This document shows positions 1 through 7,765 of a DNA stretch of 64,000 nucleotides, one piece after another (the stretch's first letter is position 1; every line of letters starts with the position of its first letter). The notes beneath the pieces are model-generated. The model did no database searches. It was not told the origin of the DNA and saw only the letters and a program-made list of their open reading frames with translations. Origin of the DNA: Paracoccus sanguinis (GTDB taxonomy: Bacteria; Pseudomonadota; Alphaproteobacteria; Rhodobacterales; Rhodobacteraceae); the NCBI RefSeq assembly GCF_900106665.1, contig NZ_FNNA01000001.1:1290227-1354226 (forward strand), in the 5' to 3' direction. The translations under genes were made by a program, and so were the position numbers.

Positions 1-1
1 G

Positions 2-1303
2 CAGATCGCCGGGTTGGTCGAGTTCATCAAGTCCCCGGTGGCCGAGGTGCCCGCCTGGGGCGCGCCCGAGATCGCCGAATCGCGCGTGATGGCCGAGGAC
101 TACACCCCCGCCGAAAAGCCCGTGTTCAGCGCCGACCCGATGAACATCACGCTGGTCGTGGAAACCGGCGACCACCACGTGAGCGTGCTGGACGGCGACA
201 GCTTCGAGGTGCTCGACCGCTTCCCCACGCCCTACGCCGTCCACGGCGGGCCGAAGTTCTCGCCCGACGGGCGCTATGTCTTCGTCATGTCGCGCGACGG
301 CTGGGTCGAGAAATACGACATCTGGTCGCTGAAAGAGGTCGGCCGCGTCCGCGCCGGCCTCAACAGCCGCAACATCGCCATGAGCCACGACGGCAAGTGG
401 CTCGCCGTCGCCAACTACCTGCCGCAGACGCTGACCATCCTCGACACCGCCACGCTCGAGCCGGTCAAGGTGATCGAGGTCAAGGCCAAGGACGGCACCC
501 CCAGCCGCGTCTCGGCGGTCTATCAGGCGCCCGATCGCAAGAGCTTCATCCTCGCCCTCAAGGACGCCCCCGAGATCTGGGAGGTGGCGACCTCGCCCGA
601 CGCCGGCCCCTACGAGGACGGCTACGTCCACAGCTACGAGGCCGGCGCGAAAGAGAGCTTCGGCGCGCAAGCCGGGCTGTTCGCGCGGCGCCGCATCCCG
701 ATCGCCGAGCCGCTGGACGATTTCTTCTTCGACCCCGGCTACCGCAACCTGATCGGCACCAACCGCGAGGGCACCAAGGGCGTTGTGATCAACCTCGTCT
801 CGGGCGGCAAGGTGGCCGAGCTGCCGCTGCCGGGGATGCCGCATCTCGGCTCGGGCATCACCTGGGATCGCAACGGCCACAAGGTGCTGGCCACCCCGCA
901 TCTGAACGAGGGGGTGCTGTCGGTCATCGACATGAGCGACTGGAGTCTGGTCAAGCAGATCAAGACCGACGGGCCGGGGTTCTTCCTGCGCAGCCACGAG
1001 ACCTCGCCCTATGTCTGGGCGGACGTCTTCTTCGGCCCGCACAAGGACGAGATGCACATCATCGACAAGCAGACGCTCGAGATCGTCAAGACGCTGAACC
1101 CCGCGCCGGGCAAGACCGTCGCGCATACCGAGTTCACCAAGGACGGCCGCTATGCGCTCGTTTCGGTGTGGGAGGATGAGGGCGCGGTGATCGTCTACGA
1201 CGCCAAGACGCTTGAAGAGGTGAAGCGCCTGCCGATGCGCAAGCCCAGCGGGAAGTACAATGTCTGGAACAAGATCCACTTCGAGGAAGGCACCAGCCAC
1301 TGA
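2..1303 (+). CDS. nirN: Heme d1-domain protein NirN, 3' part (N-terminus outside window)
   Basis: The frame is open from the first base, so the N-terminal part is missing. About 430 residues of a cytochrome cd1-type beta-propeller remain, with repeated blade signatures such as FSPDGRYVFVMSRDGW, MSHDGKWLAVANY and FTKDGRYALVSVW. The first residues (IAGLVEFIKSP then VPAWG) resemble the end of a c-type cytochrome domain joined to the d1 domain, an order shared by NirS and NirN. The C-terminus (KYNVWNKIHFEEGTSH) matches my memory of NirN rather than NirS, which ends differently. NirN is a periplasmic dihydro-heme d1 dehydrogenase that completes the d1 cofactor of nitrite reductase. Its presence implies a nir operon upstream. 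The NirN versus NirS/NirF choice is inferred from end sequence and family memory. Confidence 0.8.
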   Translation, partial: QIAGLVEFIKSPVAEVPAWGAPEIAESRVMAEDYTPAEKPVFSADPMNITLVVETGDHHVSVLDGDSFEVLDRFPTPYAVHGGPKFSPDGRYVFVMSRDGWVEKYDIWSLKEVGRVRAGLNSRNIAMSHDGKWLAVANYLPQTLTILDTATLEPVKVIEVKAKDGTPSRVSAVYQAPDRKSFILALKDAPEIWEVATSPDAGPYEDGYVHSYEAGAKESFGAQAGLFARRRIPIAEPLDDFFFDPGYRNLIGTNREGTKGVVINLVSGGKVAELPLPGMPHLGSGITWDRNGHKVLATPHLNEGVLSVIDMSDWSLVKQIKTDGPGFFLRSHETSPYVWADVFFGPHKDEMHIIDKQTLEIVKTLNPAPGKTVAHTEFTKDGRYALVSVWEDEGAVIVYDAKTLEEVKRLPMRKPSGKYNVWNKIHFEEGTSH

Positions 1304-1553
1304 GCGGTGCGGTGGCCCGGTCCCTGCGGCAGGCCGGGCCCCGTTCCGCTGGCGGCTGGCGCTCGGGCTGGCGCCCTTCGTCTGGGCGGCGGTGGCGATC
1401 AACCTGTTCATGGGGGCGCTGATCGGGCAGGCGATGGGCTGGGGCAGCCTCAGCCCATGGCTGGCGATGGCGCTGGCCGTGCCGCTGACCGTCCCCGCGG
1501 GCTGGCTCGCGGCGCGCTGGGTCGGCGGGCTCCTCGACGCGGCCGAGGGCTAG
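1260..1553 (+). CDS. Small membrane protein downstream of nirN
   Basis: A predicted 97-residue protein overlaps the end of nirN by 44 bases in another frame. From about residue 30 it is clearly membrane-like: a first hydrophobic helix (LALGLAPFVWAAVAINLFM), a short loop, then a second helix (PWLAMALAVPLTVPAGWLA) and a short charged tail. No start with a good ribosome site is obvious; ATG at 1260 is the only ATG before the first helix, so the true N-terminus may be shorter and use a weak start. Small two-helix proteins follow nirN in related bacteria as far as I recall, but I know of no assigned function. Its stop codon overlaps the stop of the convergent aldehyde dehydrogenase gene within a CTAG. 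Confidence 0.55.
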   Translation: MSGTRSTSRKAPATERCGGPVPAAGRAPFRWRLALGLAPFVWAAVAINLFMGALIGQAMGWGSLSPWLAMALAVPLTVPAGWLAARWVGGLLDAAEG

Positions 1554-2966
1554 CGGCGCCCCGCTCCTGCGAGCTTGCGCGCAGCGGCGAGCAGCGTGCC
1601 GACCAGCTGCCCGCGGGCGCCCCACGGCGGGCGCACCAGCGCCGTCCCGGCCCAGCGCGCCTGCACCATCACCGGCCGCTTCTTCGAGAACTGCGCGAAG
1701 CCGTCGAGCCCGTGATAGGCGCCCATGCCGCTGTCCCCGACGCCCCCGAACGGCAGGTTGAGCTGCGCGAGGTGGAAGATCGTGTCGTTCAGCGTCACCC
1801 CGCCCGACATGGTCCGCGCCAGCACCTCATCCTGCCGCCCCCGGTCGTCGTCGAAGTAGTAGAGCGCGAGCGGGCGCGGCCTTGCGTTGACGAACGCCAG
1901 CGCCGCGTCGAGCGTCCCGGCCGGGACCACGGGCAGGACGGGGCCGAAGATCTCCTCGCGCATCAGCAGGCTGTCGGGGTCCGGGTCGATCAACAGCGTC
2001 GGCGGCATGATCCGGCCGTTGGCACCGGGCGGCACCGGGGCGAGCTCAACAACCCGCGCGCCGCGTCCGCGCGTCGGCGACCAGATCGCGCAGCCGGGTC
2101 AGGTGCCCGTCGCTCACGATCCGCGTGTAGTCCGCGCCGAGCCCCTTGGGGTAGAGCCGCGCCACCGCCCGCGCCGCCTCGGCCTCGAACGCCGCGATCC
2201 GGCCCGACGGGACCAGCGCGTAATCCGGCGCCACGCAGGTCTGCCCGGCGTTGTAGAGCTTGCCGGTCATCAGCCGCCCCACCGAACGGGGCAGGTCGGC
2301 GCTGTCGTGCAGGATCGCGGGCGACTTGCCGCCCAGTTCCAGCGTCACCGGCGTCAGGTTCCGCGCCGCCGCCGCCATCACCTCGCGCCCGACCCGGGTC
2401 GAGCCGGTGAAGACCAGATGGTCCCAGGGCTGCGCCGAGAAGTCGCGGGCGACCTCGACCCCGCCGGTCACGATGGCCAGCTTCTCGGGCGGGAAGGCGC
2501 CAGAGACCAGCGTGGCCAGCGCCTCGGCCGTGCGGGGGGCGAGTTCCGAGGGCTTCAGCATCACCCGGTTGCCCGCCGCGAGCGCCTCGACCGCCGGGCC
2601 GAGGGTCAGCAGGATCGGATAGTTCCAGGCCCCGATCACCCCCACCACGCCGAGCGGCTGGTATTCCCACAACGCCCGCGCCGGCCACAGGAAGGGCGAG
2701 CCCGCCACCCGCCGCCGCCGCATCCAGCGCGCGAGGTGCCGGCGCGCGTGGGCGATCTGTGCGTAGAGCGGCACGAGTTCCAGCGCCTGCGTCTCGGCCG
2801 CCGGACGGCCGCCGAAGTCCTGATCGACGGCGGCGATGAGCGCCGCTTCATGGGCGCGGATGGCGCGGGCCAGCGCCGCCAGCGCCGCCCGCCGCGCCGC
2901 CGCATCGGGGCGCGGCCCGGCGGCGAAATCCGCGCGCTGGCGGGCGAGCAGGTCCGCCGCGCTCAT
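1550..2966 (-). pseudogene. Aldehyde dehydrogenase (coniferyl-aldehyde type), interrupted by a frameshift
   Basis: Two adjacent frames together make one complete ALDH-superfamily protein of about 470 residues. The first part (start at 2966) has GVIGAWNYPILLTLGP, the cofactor-binding FTGSTRVGREVM, the general-base motif TLELGGKSP and the nucleophile motif NAGQTCVAPDY. It ends prematurely at a TGA near 2046. The remaining part runs to 1550 in another frame (EEIFGPVLPV, NLPFGGVGDSG). The frames join if one base is removed, or two added, near 2059-2065, within a GC-alternating run (cggacgcggcgcgcggg), giving ...RVVELAPVPPGANGR across the junction. It may be a real mutation or a base-calling error. 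Family resemblance is to coniferyl-aldehyde dehydrogenases. The ATG overlaps the stop of the upstream SDR gene, so the pair is one operon, probably alcohol to aldehyde to acid. Confidence 0.8.
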
Positions 2967-3763
2967 TCCCGCCCCCGGAAGCGGTCCATCGAGTGATAGA
3001 CGCCGAACATCCGTGCGCCCACCGCGTCGAATACCCGCACGGGCATCAGCCCCTTGAGCAGCGGCAGGGTGTTCACGATCGCGGGAAGGCGCAGGAAGAT
3101 GCGGTCGCGCCGGATCGCCCGCACGATTGCATCCGCGACCTTTTCGGGTTTCAGCAGCGGGATCAGCCGCAGCTTGGCGCCCGCGAACATCCCGGTGTCG
3201 ATGTAGGTCGGGGCGACGGTGGTGACGCGGACCCCGGTGCGCCCCATCTCCATCTCGAGCCTGAGCGAATCGGACCAGCCGATCATCGCCCATTTGCTGG
3301 CCGCATAGACCGCCATGTTGGGGTTCGACAGCATCCCTGCGGCCGAGGCGATGTTGACGACGTGCCCGCGCCTGCGGGCGATCATGCCCGGCAGGAACGC
3401 GCGGGTCAGGACCATCGGGGCGACGCTGTTGATCTCGACGGTGCGGCGGATGTCGCGGTCCGAGTGATCCGCGAAGGGCTTGCCGACCACGATGCCCGCG
3501 TTGTTCATCAGGATGTCGGGGGCGAAGCCCGCCGCCTCGGCCTCGGCAATGGCGCGCGACAGGTCGTCGGGATCGGAGAGGTCCACGCGCACCGCCGTCA
3601 CCGCAGGCCCGAGCTGCGCGGCAGTGCGGGCGAGCGCCGCGGCATCGACGTCCCACAGTGTCACCTGCGCGGCCCCGGCGGCGAGCAGCCGCTCGGCCGT
3701 CAGGCGCCCGATCCCCGACGCGCCCCCGGTCACCAGCGCCACGGCGCCCCTGATCTCGGTCAT
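2963..3763 (-). CDS. Short-chain dehydrogenase/reductase (SDR)
   Basis: A 266-residue classical SDR. The N-terminal nucleotide-binding motif is TGGASGIG (about residues 13-20), followed by NNAG, then the catalytic serine (NIASAAG) and YAASK with catalytic Tyr and Lys. The acidic residue after the second strand (LWDVDA) suggests NAD preference. The C-terminal extension with a long hydrophobic stretch (LPAIVNTLPLLKGLMP) resembles retinol dehydrogenase/SDR16C-like enzymes, which often associate with membranes. It overlaps the following aldehyde dehydrogenase by ATGA, suggesting translational coupling and oxidation of an alcohol to an acid by the pair. The substrate is not deducible. It is divergent from the TRAP operon and shares its upstream region. 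Confidence 0.85.
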   Translation of the reverse strand: MTEIRGAVALVTGGASGIGRLTAERLLAAGAAQVTLWDVDAAALARTAAQLGPAVTAVRVDLSDPDDLSRAIAEAEAAGFAPDILMNNAGIVVGKPFADHSDRDIRRTVEINSVAPMVLTRAFLPGMIARRRGHVVNIASAAGMLSNPNMAVYAASKWAMIGWSDSLRLEMEMGRTGVRVTTVAPTYIDTGMFAGAKLRLIPLLKPEKVADAIVRAIRRDRIFLRLPAIVNTLPLLKGLMPVRVFDAVGARMFGVYHSMDRFRGRE

Positions 3764-3869
3764 GGCTGGCCTCCCCCCGCCGCTTCGGGGCGAAGCCTAC
3801 GCCGCGCTGCGGGCTGCGCGAAAGCGACGTGGCGTCACACGGTGAGGGGGCGACAGGGCCAGCACGCCT

Positions 3870-3886
3870 GTTCCATATTGCGGAAC
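3870..3886. promoter_or_regulatory. Putative IclR-family operator, copy 1
   Basis: The sequence GTTCCATATTGCGGAAC is a perfect 5-bp inverted repeat (GTTCC/GGAAC) around a 7-base spacer. TTCC-N7-GGAA is a plausible binding-site shape for IclR-family regulators, and an IclR gene is the third gene of the operon that follows. That the encoded IclR protein binds here is inference. Confidence 0.5.
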
Positions 3887-3967
3887 GACGACAACCCGCA
3901 TTTTTCCCTTGCCCGCGGCGTTTTCCGCGGCTTCTCTGTCGTCTGAGGAGAACGCGACGCGACCCCC

Positions 3968-3984
3968 GCTCCATAAGGCGGAAC
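3968..3984. promoter_or_regulatory. Putative IclR-family operator, copy 2
   Basis: The sequence GCTCCATAAGGCGGAAC repeats the design of the site at 3870-3886: same half-sites apart from one mismatch, the same 7-base spacer and a shared AT-start/GC-end core (ATATTGC, ATAAGGC). The centres are 98 bases apart. Its position about 20 bases before the translation start fits a downstream operator that blocks transcription. Confidence 0.45.
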
Positions 3985-4005
3985 GCGCGCGGCGGGGGAG
4001 GACGG

Positions 4006-5880
4006 ATGGAGCGCGCCGAGGAACCGGACGCCGAGCTTGCGCTGGGCGGCATCGAGACGCTGACCGAGCCGAAGAAGGCCGAGCCGTGGATGCGCCCGGT
4101 GGAGCTCGCCGCCGCGGCGCTGCTGGCGCTGATGATGACGGTGGTCGTCGCCAACGTGTTCTTCCGCTACGTGCTGCACCACCCGCTGATCTGGGGCGAC
4201 GAGCTCGCCTCGCTCGCCTTCATCTGGATGGCGCTGCTGGGCGCGGCCATCGCCGTGGACCGGCACGAGCATCTGCGCCTGACCATCGTGCTGCCGCTCT
4301 TTTCCGAGCGGATGCAGCGGGCGCTCGACGTGTTCGGGCGCATCGCGGTGGCGGTGCTGCTGATCCGGCTGCTGCCCGAGGCAGTCAGCTACGCCTATGA
4401 GGAATCCTTCATCACCTCGCCCGCGATGGGCCTGCCGATGTCGATCCGCGCCTCGGCGCTGCCGGCGGGGATCGGGCTGATGACGATCCTCATGCTGCTG
4501 TCGGTGGCGCGCAGCCGCGACTGGCCGGCGATCTTCGGTTCGATCCTGCTGATCGGGGCGGTGGTGGGGGTGCTGCTGTGGGCGCGCCCGACGCTCGCGG
4601 GCTTGGGGAACTGGAACCTGCCGCTGTTCCTCGGGCTGGTCGTGGCGGGGCTCTTGGCCATCGGGGTGCCCATCGCCTTCTGCTTCGCGCTCGGCACGCT
4701 CGCCTATCTGACCTTCGCCAGCCACGCGCCGGTGTTCGTCATGCTGGGCCGGATGGACGAGGGGATGTCGTCGCTGATCCTCTTGTCGGTGCCGGTCTTC
4801 GTGCTTCTGGGCTGCATCCTCGACGAGACGGGGATGGGCCGGGCCATCGTCAATTTCCTCGCCTCGCTGCTGGGCCATGTGAAGGCGGGGATGAGCTACG
4901 TGCTTCTGGGCTCGATGTTCCTCGTCTCGGGGATCTCGGGGTCCAAGGTCTCGGACATGGCGACCGTGGCCCCGGCGCTCTTCCCCGAGATGCGCCGCCG
5001 CGGCCATTCGCCGGCCGAGATGACCGCGCTCTTGGCCACCGGCGCGGCGATGGCCGACACGGTGCCGCCGTCCATCGTGCTGATCGTGCTCGGCTCGGCG
5101 GCCGGGGTGTCCATCGCCGGGCTCTTCACCGCGGGCTTCGTCATCGCGATGGTGCTGCTGCTGGTGCTCGCGGTGCTCGCGCGCTGGAAGGCGCGGGGCG
5201 AGGACATGGGCGGCGTGCGCCGCGCGCCGATGTCGATCATCGGCAGGACGGCGCTGATCGCCGCCCCGGCGCTGGCGCTGCCCTTCATGATCCGCAGCCT
5301 CGTCGGCGGCGGCATCGCCACCGCGACCGAGGTCTCGGCCATCGCCGTCGTCTATGCCTTCGTGATCGGCGTCGTGCTCTATGGCGGCATCCCGCGCCGG
5401 CGGGTGGTGCCGATGCTGGTCGAGACGGTGGCCATGTCGGGGGCGATCCTGCTGATCCTCGGCACCGCCTCGGCCATGTCCTGGGCGCTGACCCAGTCGG
5501 GGTTCGCCCGCGACCTGACGGCGCTGATGGCCGGGCTGCCGGGCGGGCCGGCGATCTTTCTGGTCGCCTCGATCGTGGTCTTCCTGATCCTCGGCTGCGT
5601 GCTCGAGGGGTTGCCGGCCATCGTCCTGCTGGCGCCGATCTTGTTCCCGCTGGCCCGGACGCTGGGGATCAACGACATCCACTACGCGATGGTCGTCGTC
5701 ACCGCGATGAACATCGGCCTGATGGCGCCGCCCATCGGCATCGGCTTCTACATCGCCTGCAAGATCGCGGGCATCTCGCCCGATCAGGTGATGGGCCGCA
5801 TCTGGCCCTATCTCGCCGCGCTGCTCGCCGGCCTCGCGGTGATCGCCGCGGTGCCGGCGCTGTCCACTGCCTATCTGTAA
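4006..5880 (+). CDS. TRAP transporter permease, fused small (DctQ) and large (DctM) subunits
   Basis: A 624-residue inner-membrane protein. Residues about 30-190 form the four-helix DctQ part (VFFRYVLHHPLIWGDELASL is a typical DctQ signature). From about residue 203 the DctM part begins (LFLGLVVAGLLAIGVPIAF), with many helices and conserved stretches such as SVPVFVLLGCILDETGMG, SGISGSKVSDMATVAP, ATGAAMADTVPPSIVLIVLG and MAPPIGIGFYIACKIAG. The ATG at 4006 is chosen for the Shine-Dalgarno sequence GGGGGAGGA just before it. TRAP transporters use the sodium gradient to import organic acids delivered by a periplasmic binding protein, encoded next. It is the first gene of a seven-gene operon and probably represses or responds to the IclR sites upstream through the operon's own regulator. 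Confidence 0.92.
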   Translation: MERAEEPDAELALGGIETLTEPKKAEPWMRPVELAAAALLALMMTVVVANVFFRYVLHHPLIWGDELASLAFIWMALLGAAIAVDRHEHLRLTIVLPLFSERMQRALDVFGRIAVAVLLIRLLPEAVSYAYEESFITSPAMGLPMSIRASALPAGIGLMTILMLLSVARSRDWPAIFGSILLIGAVVGVLLWARPTLAGLGNWNLPLFLGLVVAGLLAIGVPIAFCFALGTLAYLTFASHAPVFVMLGRMDEGMSSLILLSVPVFVLLGCILDETGMGRAIVNFLASLLGHVKAGMSYVLLGSMFLVSGISGSKVSDMATVAPALFPEMRRRGHSPAEMTALLATGAAMADTVPPSIVLIVLGSAAGVSIAGLFTAGFVIAMVLLLVLAVLARWKARGEDMGGVRRAPMSIIGRTALIAAPALALPFMIRSLVGGGIATATEVSAIAVVYAFVIGVVLYGGIPRRRVVPMLVETVAMSGAILLILGTASAMSWALTQSGFARDLTALMAGLPGGPAIFLVASIVVFLILGCVLEGLPAIVLLAPILFPLARTLGINDIHYAMVVVTAMNIGLMAPPIGIGFYIACKIAGISPDQVMGRIWPYLAALLAGLAVIAAVPALSTAYL

Positions 5881-5900
5881 CTCTCTGGGAGGAGACCACC

Positions 5901-6917
5901 ATGCAGACCACCCGCCGCACGCTTCTGCTCGGCGCCGCCGCCGCCGGCCTCGCCGCGCCTTTCCTGCGCCCCGGCCCGGCGCGGGCCGCCGAGTTCACCA
6001 TGAAGCTGGCCAACAACCAGCCGATGACCCACCCCACGAACATTCGCGCCGCGGAAGCCGTCAAGGCCATCGCCGAGGAAACCGGCGGGCGCGTGGACGT
6101 GCAGGTGTTCCCGTCGAACCAGCTTGGCGCCGACACCGACGTGCTGGGCCAGCTGCGCTCGGGCGGGGTCGAGTTCTTCCTGCTGTCGCCGATCATCCTG
6201 TCGACGCTGGTGCCGAACGCCTCGATCAACGGGGTGGGCTTCGCCTTCCCGAACTACGACGCCGTCTGGGCGGCGATGGACGGCGAGCTGGGCGCCTATG
6301 AGCGGGCCGAGATCGAGAAATCCGGCCTCGTGGTGATGGAGAAGATCTGGGACAACGGCTTCCGCCAGACGACCTCGTCGGTCAAGCCGATCACCGCCCC
6401 CGCCGATTTCGAGGGGATGAAGATCCGGGTGCCGGTCTCGCCGCTCTGGACCTCGATGTTCACGGCGCTGGGGACCGCGCCGACCTCGATCAACTTCGCC
6501 GAGGTCTATTCGGCGCTGCAGACCGGGATCGTGGACGGGCAGGAGAACCCGCTCGCCATCATCTCGACCTCGAAGCTGGCCGAGGTGCAGAAATACTGCT
6601 CGCTCACCAACCACATGTGGGACGGGTTCTGGATGCTGGCCAACCGCCGCGCCTGGGGCGGGCTGCCCGAGGATCTTCAGGCCGTCGTCGCCAAGCACTT
6701 CAACGCCGCGGCGGTGAACCAGCGCGCCGACGTGCAGGCGCTGAACGCCTCGCTCAAGGGCGATCTGGAAAAGGCGGGGCTGGTCTTCAACGAGGTCGAC
6801 CCGGCGCCGTTCGAGGCGAAGCTGCGCGAGGCGGGCTTCTATGCCGAGTGGAAGGGCAAGTACGGCGACGAGGCCTGGGCGATCCTCGAAAAGGCCATCG
6901 GCCGGACGCTCGCCTGA
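5901..6917 (+). CDS. TRAP transporter substrate-binding protein (DctP family)
   Basis: A 338-residue periplasmic protein with an N-terminal signal containing twin arginines (MQTTRRTLLLGAAAAGLAAP) and a cleavage-like ARA-AE, so Tat export is possible. Family signatures include the start of the mature protein (FTMKLANNQPMTHPTN), the conserved region around GMKIRVPVSPLW with the usual carboxylate-binding Arg, and the VYSALQTGIVDGQENPL motif typical of DctP proteins. A Shine-Dalgarno GGGAGGAG lies before the ATG. It should deliver an organic acid to the fused permease encoded 20 bases upstream. The CoA ligase and thiolase encoded downstream suggest a carboxylate that is activated to a CoA ester. 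Confidence 0.92.
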   Translation: MQTTRRTLLLGAAAAGLAAPFLRPGPARAAEFTMKLANNQPMTHPTNIRAAEAVKAIAEETGGRVDVQVFPSNQLGADTDVLGQLRSGGVEFFLLSPIILSTLVPNASINGVGFAFPNYDAVWAAMDGELGAYERAEIEKSGLVVMEKIWDNGFRQTTSSVKPITAPADFEGMKIRVPVSPLWTSMFTALGTAPTSINFAEVYSALQTGIVDGQENPLAIISTSKLAEVQKYCSLTNHMWDGFWMLANRRAWGGLPEDLQAVVAKHFNAAAVNQRADVQALNASLKGDLEKAGLVFNEVDPAPFEAKLREAGFYAEWKGKYGDEAWAILEKAIGRTLA

Positions 6918-7765
6918 TGCTGTCCCGGCCCGCCGCGCTGGCCACGGCGCCCGACCGCGCCACCCCCGCCCCTGCCGTGCAGGGCGGGGCGCAGGCGGTG
7001 GACCGGGCGCTGGGGCTGCTCGCGGCGGTGGGCCGGGCCCCGGCCGAGGGGGCGACACTGGCCGCGCTCGCCTGCGCGGCGGGGATGTCCAAGCCGACCG
7101 CGCGGCGGCTGCTCATCTCGCTCATCGCCGCGCATCTGGTGGAACAGGACCGCGGCAGCCGCGCCTATCACCTCGGGCCCGGCGCGTGGCTTCTGGGCCT
7201 GCGCGCCGGGCGGCGGCACGACATGGCGCGGCTCGCCGCCGACTGCGTGGCCCGGCTGGCGGCGGAAAGCGGCGACAGCGCCTTCGTCGTGGTGCCGCAG
7301 GGCGACGAATACCTGTGCCTCACGCGGATCGAGGGCGCCCACCCGGTCCGCACCCACGCGATGCTGGCCGGCGACCGCAACCCGCTGGGCGCGGGCGCGG
7401 CGGGGATCGCGCTGCTCGCCGCGCTGCCCGAGGCCGAGGCGCAGGCGGCGCTGCGGCGCCTCGCCCCCGCGCTGACCGCGAGGATGGGCGAGGAGGCCGC
7501 CGCCCACGTGGCGGGCGACGTGGCCCGCGCCCGCGCCACCGGCCATGCGCTGAACCCCGGGCGGGTCGTCGCGGGCTCGTGGGGGATCGGCGTGCCGGTG
7601 CTCTGGCCCGACGGGCGGCCCGCCGCGGCGCTCTCGATCGCCGCGGTCGAGACGCGCATGGGCCCGGCGCGCGAGGAGGATCTGGCCCGCCTGCTTCGGG
7701 CCGAGGCCGCCACGCTGGCCGACCGGCTGGCCCATCACCTGACCCCGGAAAGGATGCTGCCGTGA
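6917..7765 (+). CDS. IclR-family transcriptional regulator
   Basis: A 282-residue protein with an N-terminal winged helix (about residues 24-80: QAVDRALGLLAAV then LAALACAAGMSKPTARRLL) and a C-terminal effector domain (AESGDSAFVVVPQGDEYLCL, PLGAGAAGIALLAAL, and near the end SIAAVETRM). The ATG overlaps the stop of the binding-protein gene (TGATG). IclR proteins bind an aromatic or aliphatic acid, or a related metabolite, and repress or activate catabolic genes. Because the gene sits inside the operon and two matching inverted repeats lie ahead of the first gene, autoregulation of the operon is likely. The inducer is unknown; the imported acid or its CoA ester are the natural candidates. Confidence 0.9.
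   Translation: MLSRPAALATAPDRATPAPAVQGGAQAVDRALGLLAAVGRAPAEGATLAALACAAGMSKPTARRLLISLIAAHLVEQDRGSRAYHLGPGAWLLGLRAGRRHDMARLAADCVARLAAESGDSAFVVVPQGDEYLCLTRIEGAHPVRTHAMLAGDRNPLGAGAAGIALLAALPEAEAQAALRRLAPALTARMGEEAAAHVAGDVARARATGHALNPGRVVAGSWGIGVPVLWPDGRPAAALSIAAVETRMGPAREEDLARLLRAEAATLADRLAHHLTPERMLP

Larger units (their letters stand above)
3764..4005. promoter_or_regulatory. Divergent promoter region between the SDR/ALDH pair and the TRAP operon
   Basis: This 242-base gap separates two divergent operons and has no convincing gene. It contains two 17-bp inverted repeats of the same design (listed separately), the second just before the Shine-Dalgarno sequence GGGGGAGGA (3994-4002) of the TRAP permease gene. 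No clear -35/-10 pair stands out. Since both operons start here, both could be controlled from it. Confidence 0.6.

Noticed and set aside
2..1303. Cytochrome cd1 nitrite reductase NirS itself
   Set aside because: The C-terminal ending and the following gene fit NirN better. With the N-terminus missing the point is not fully settled, but NirS is less likely.
1307..2410. A 367-codon plus-strand open frame opposite the aldehyde dehydrogenase
   Set aside because: The frameshifted aldehyde dehydrogenase explains the region; the plus-strand product is Arg/Pro-rich without any motif.
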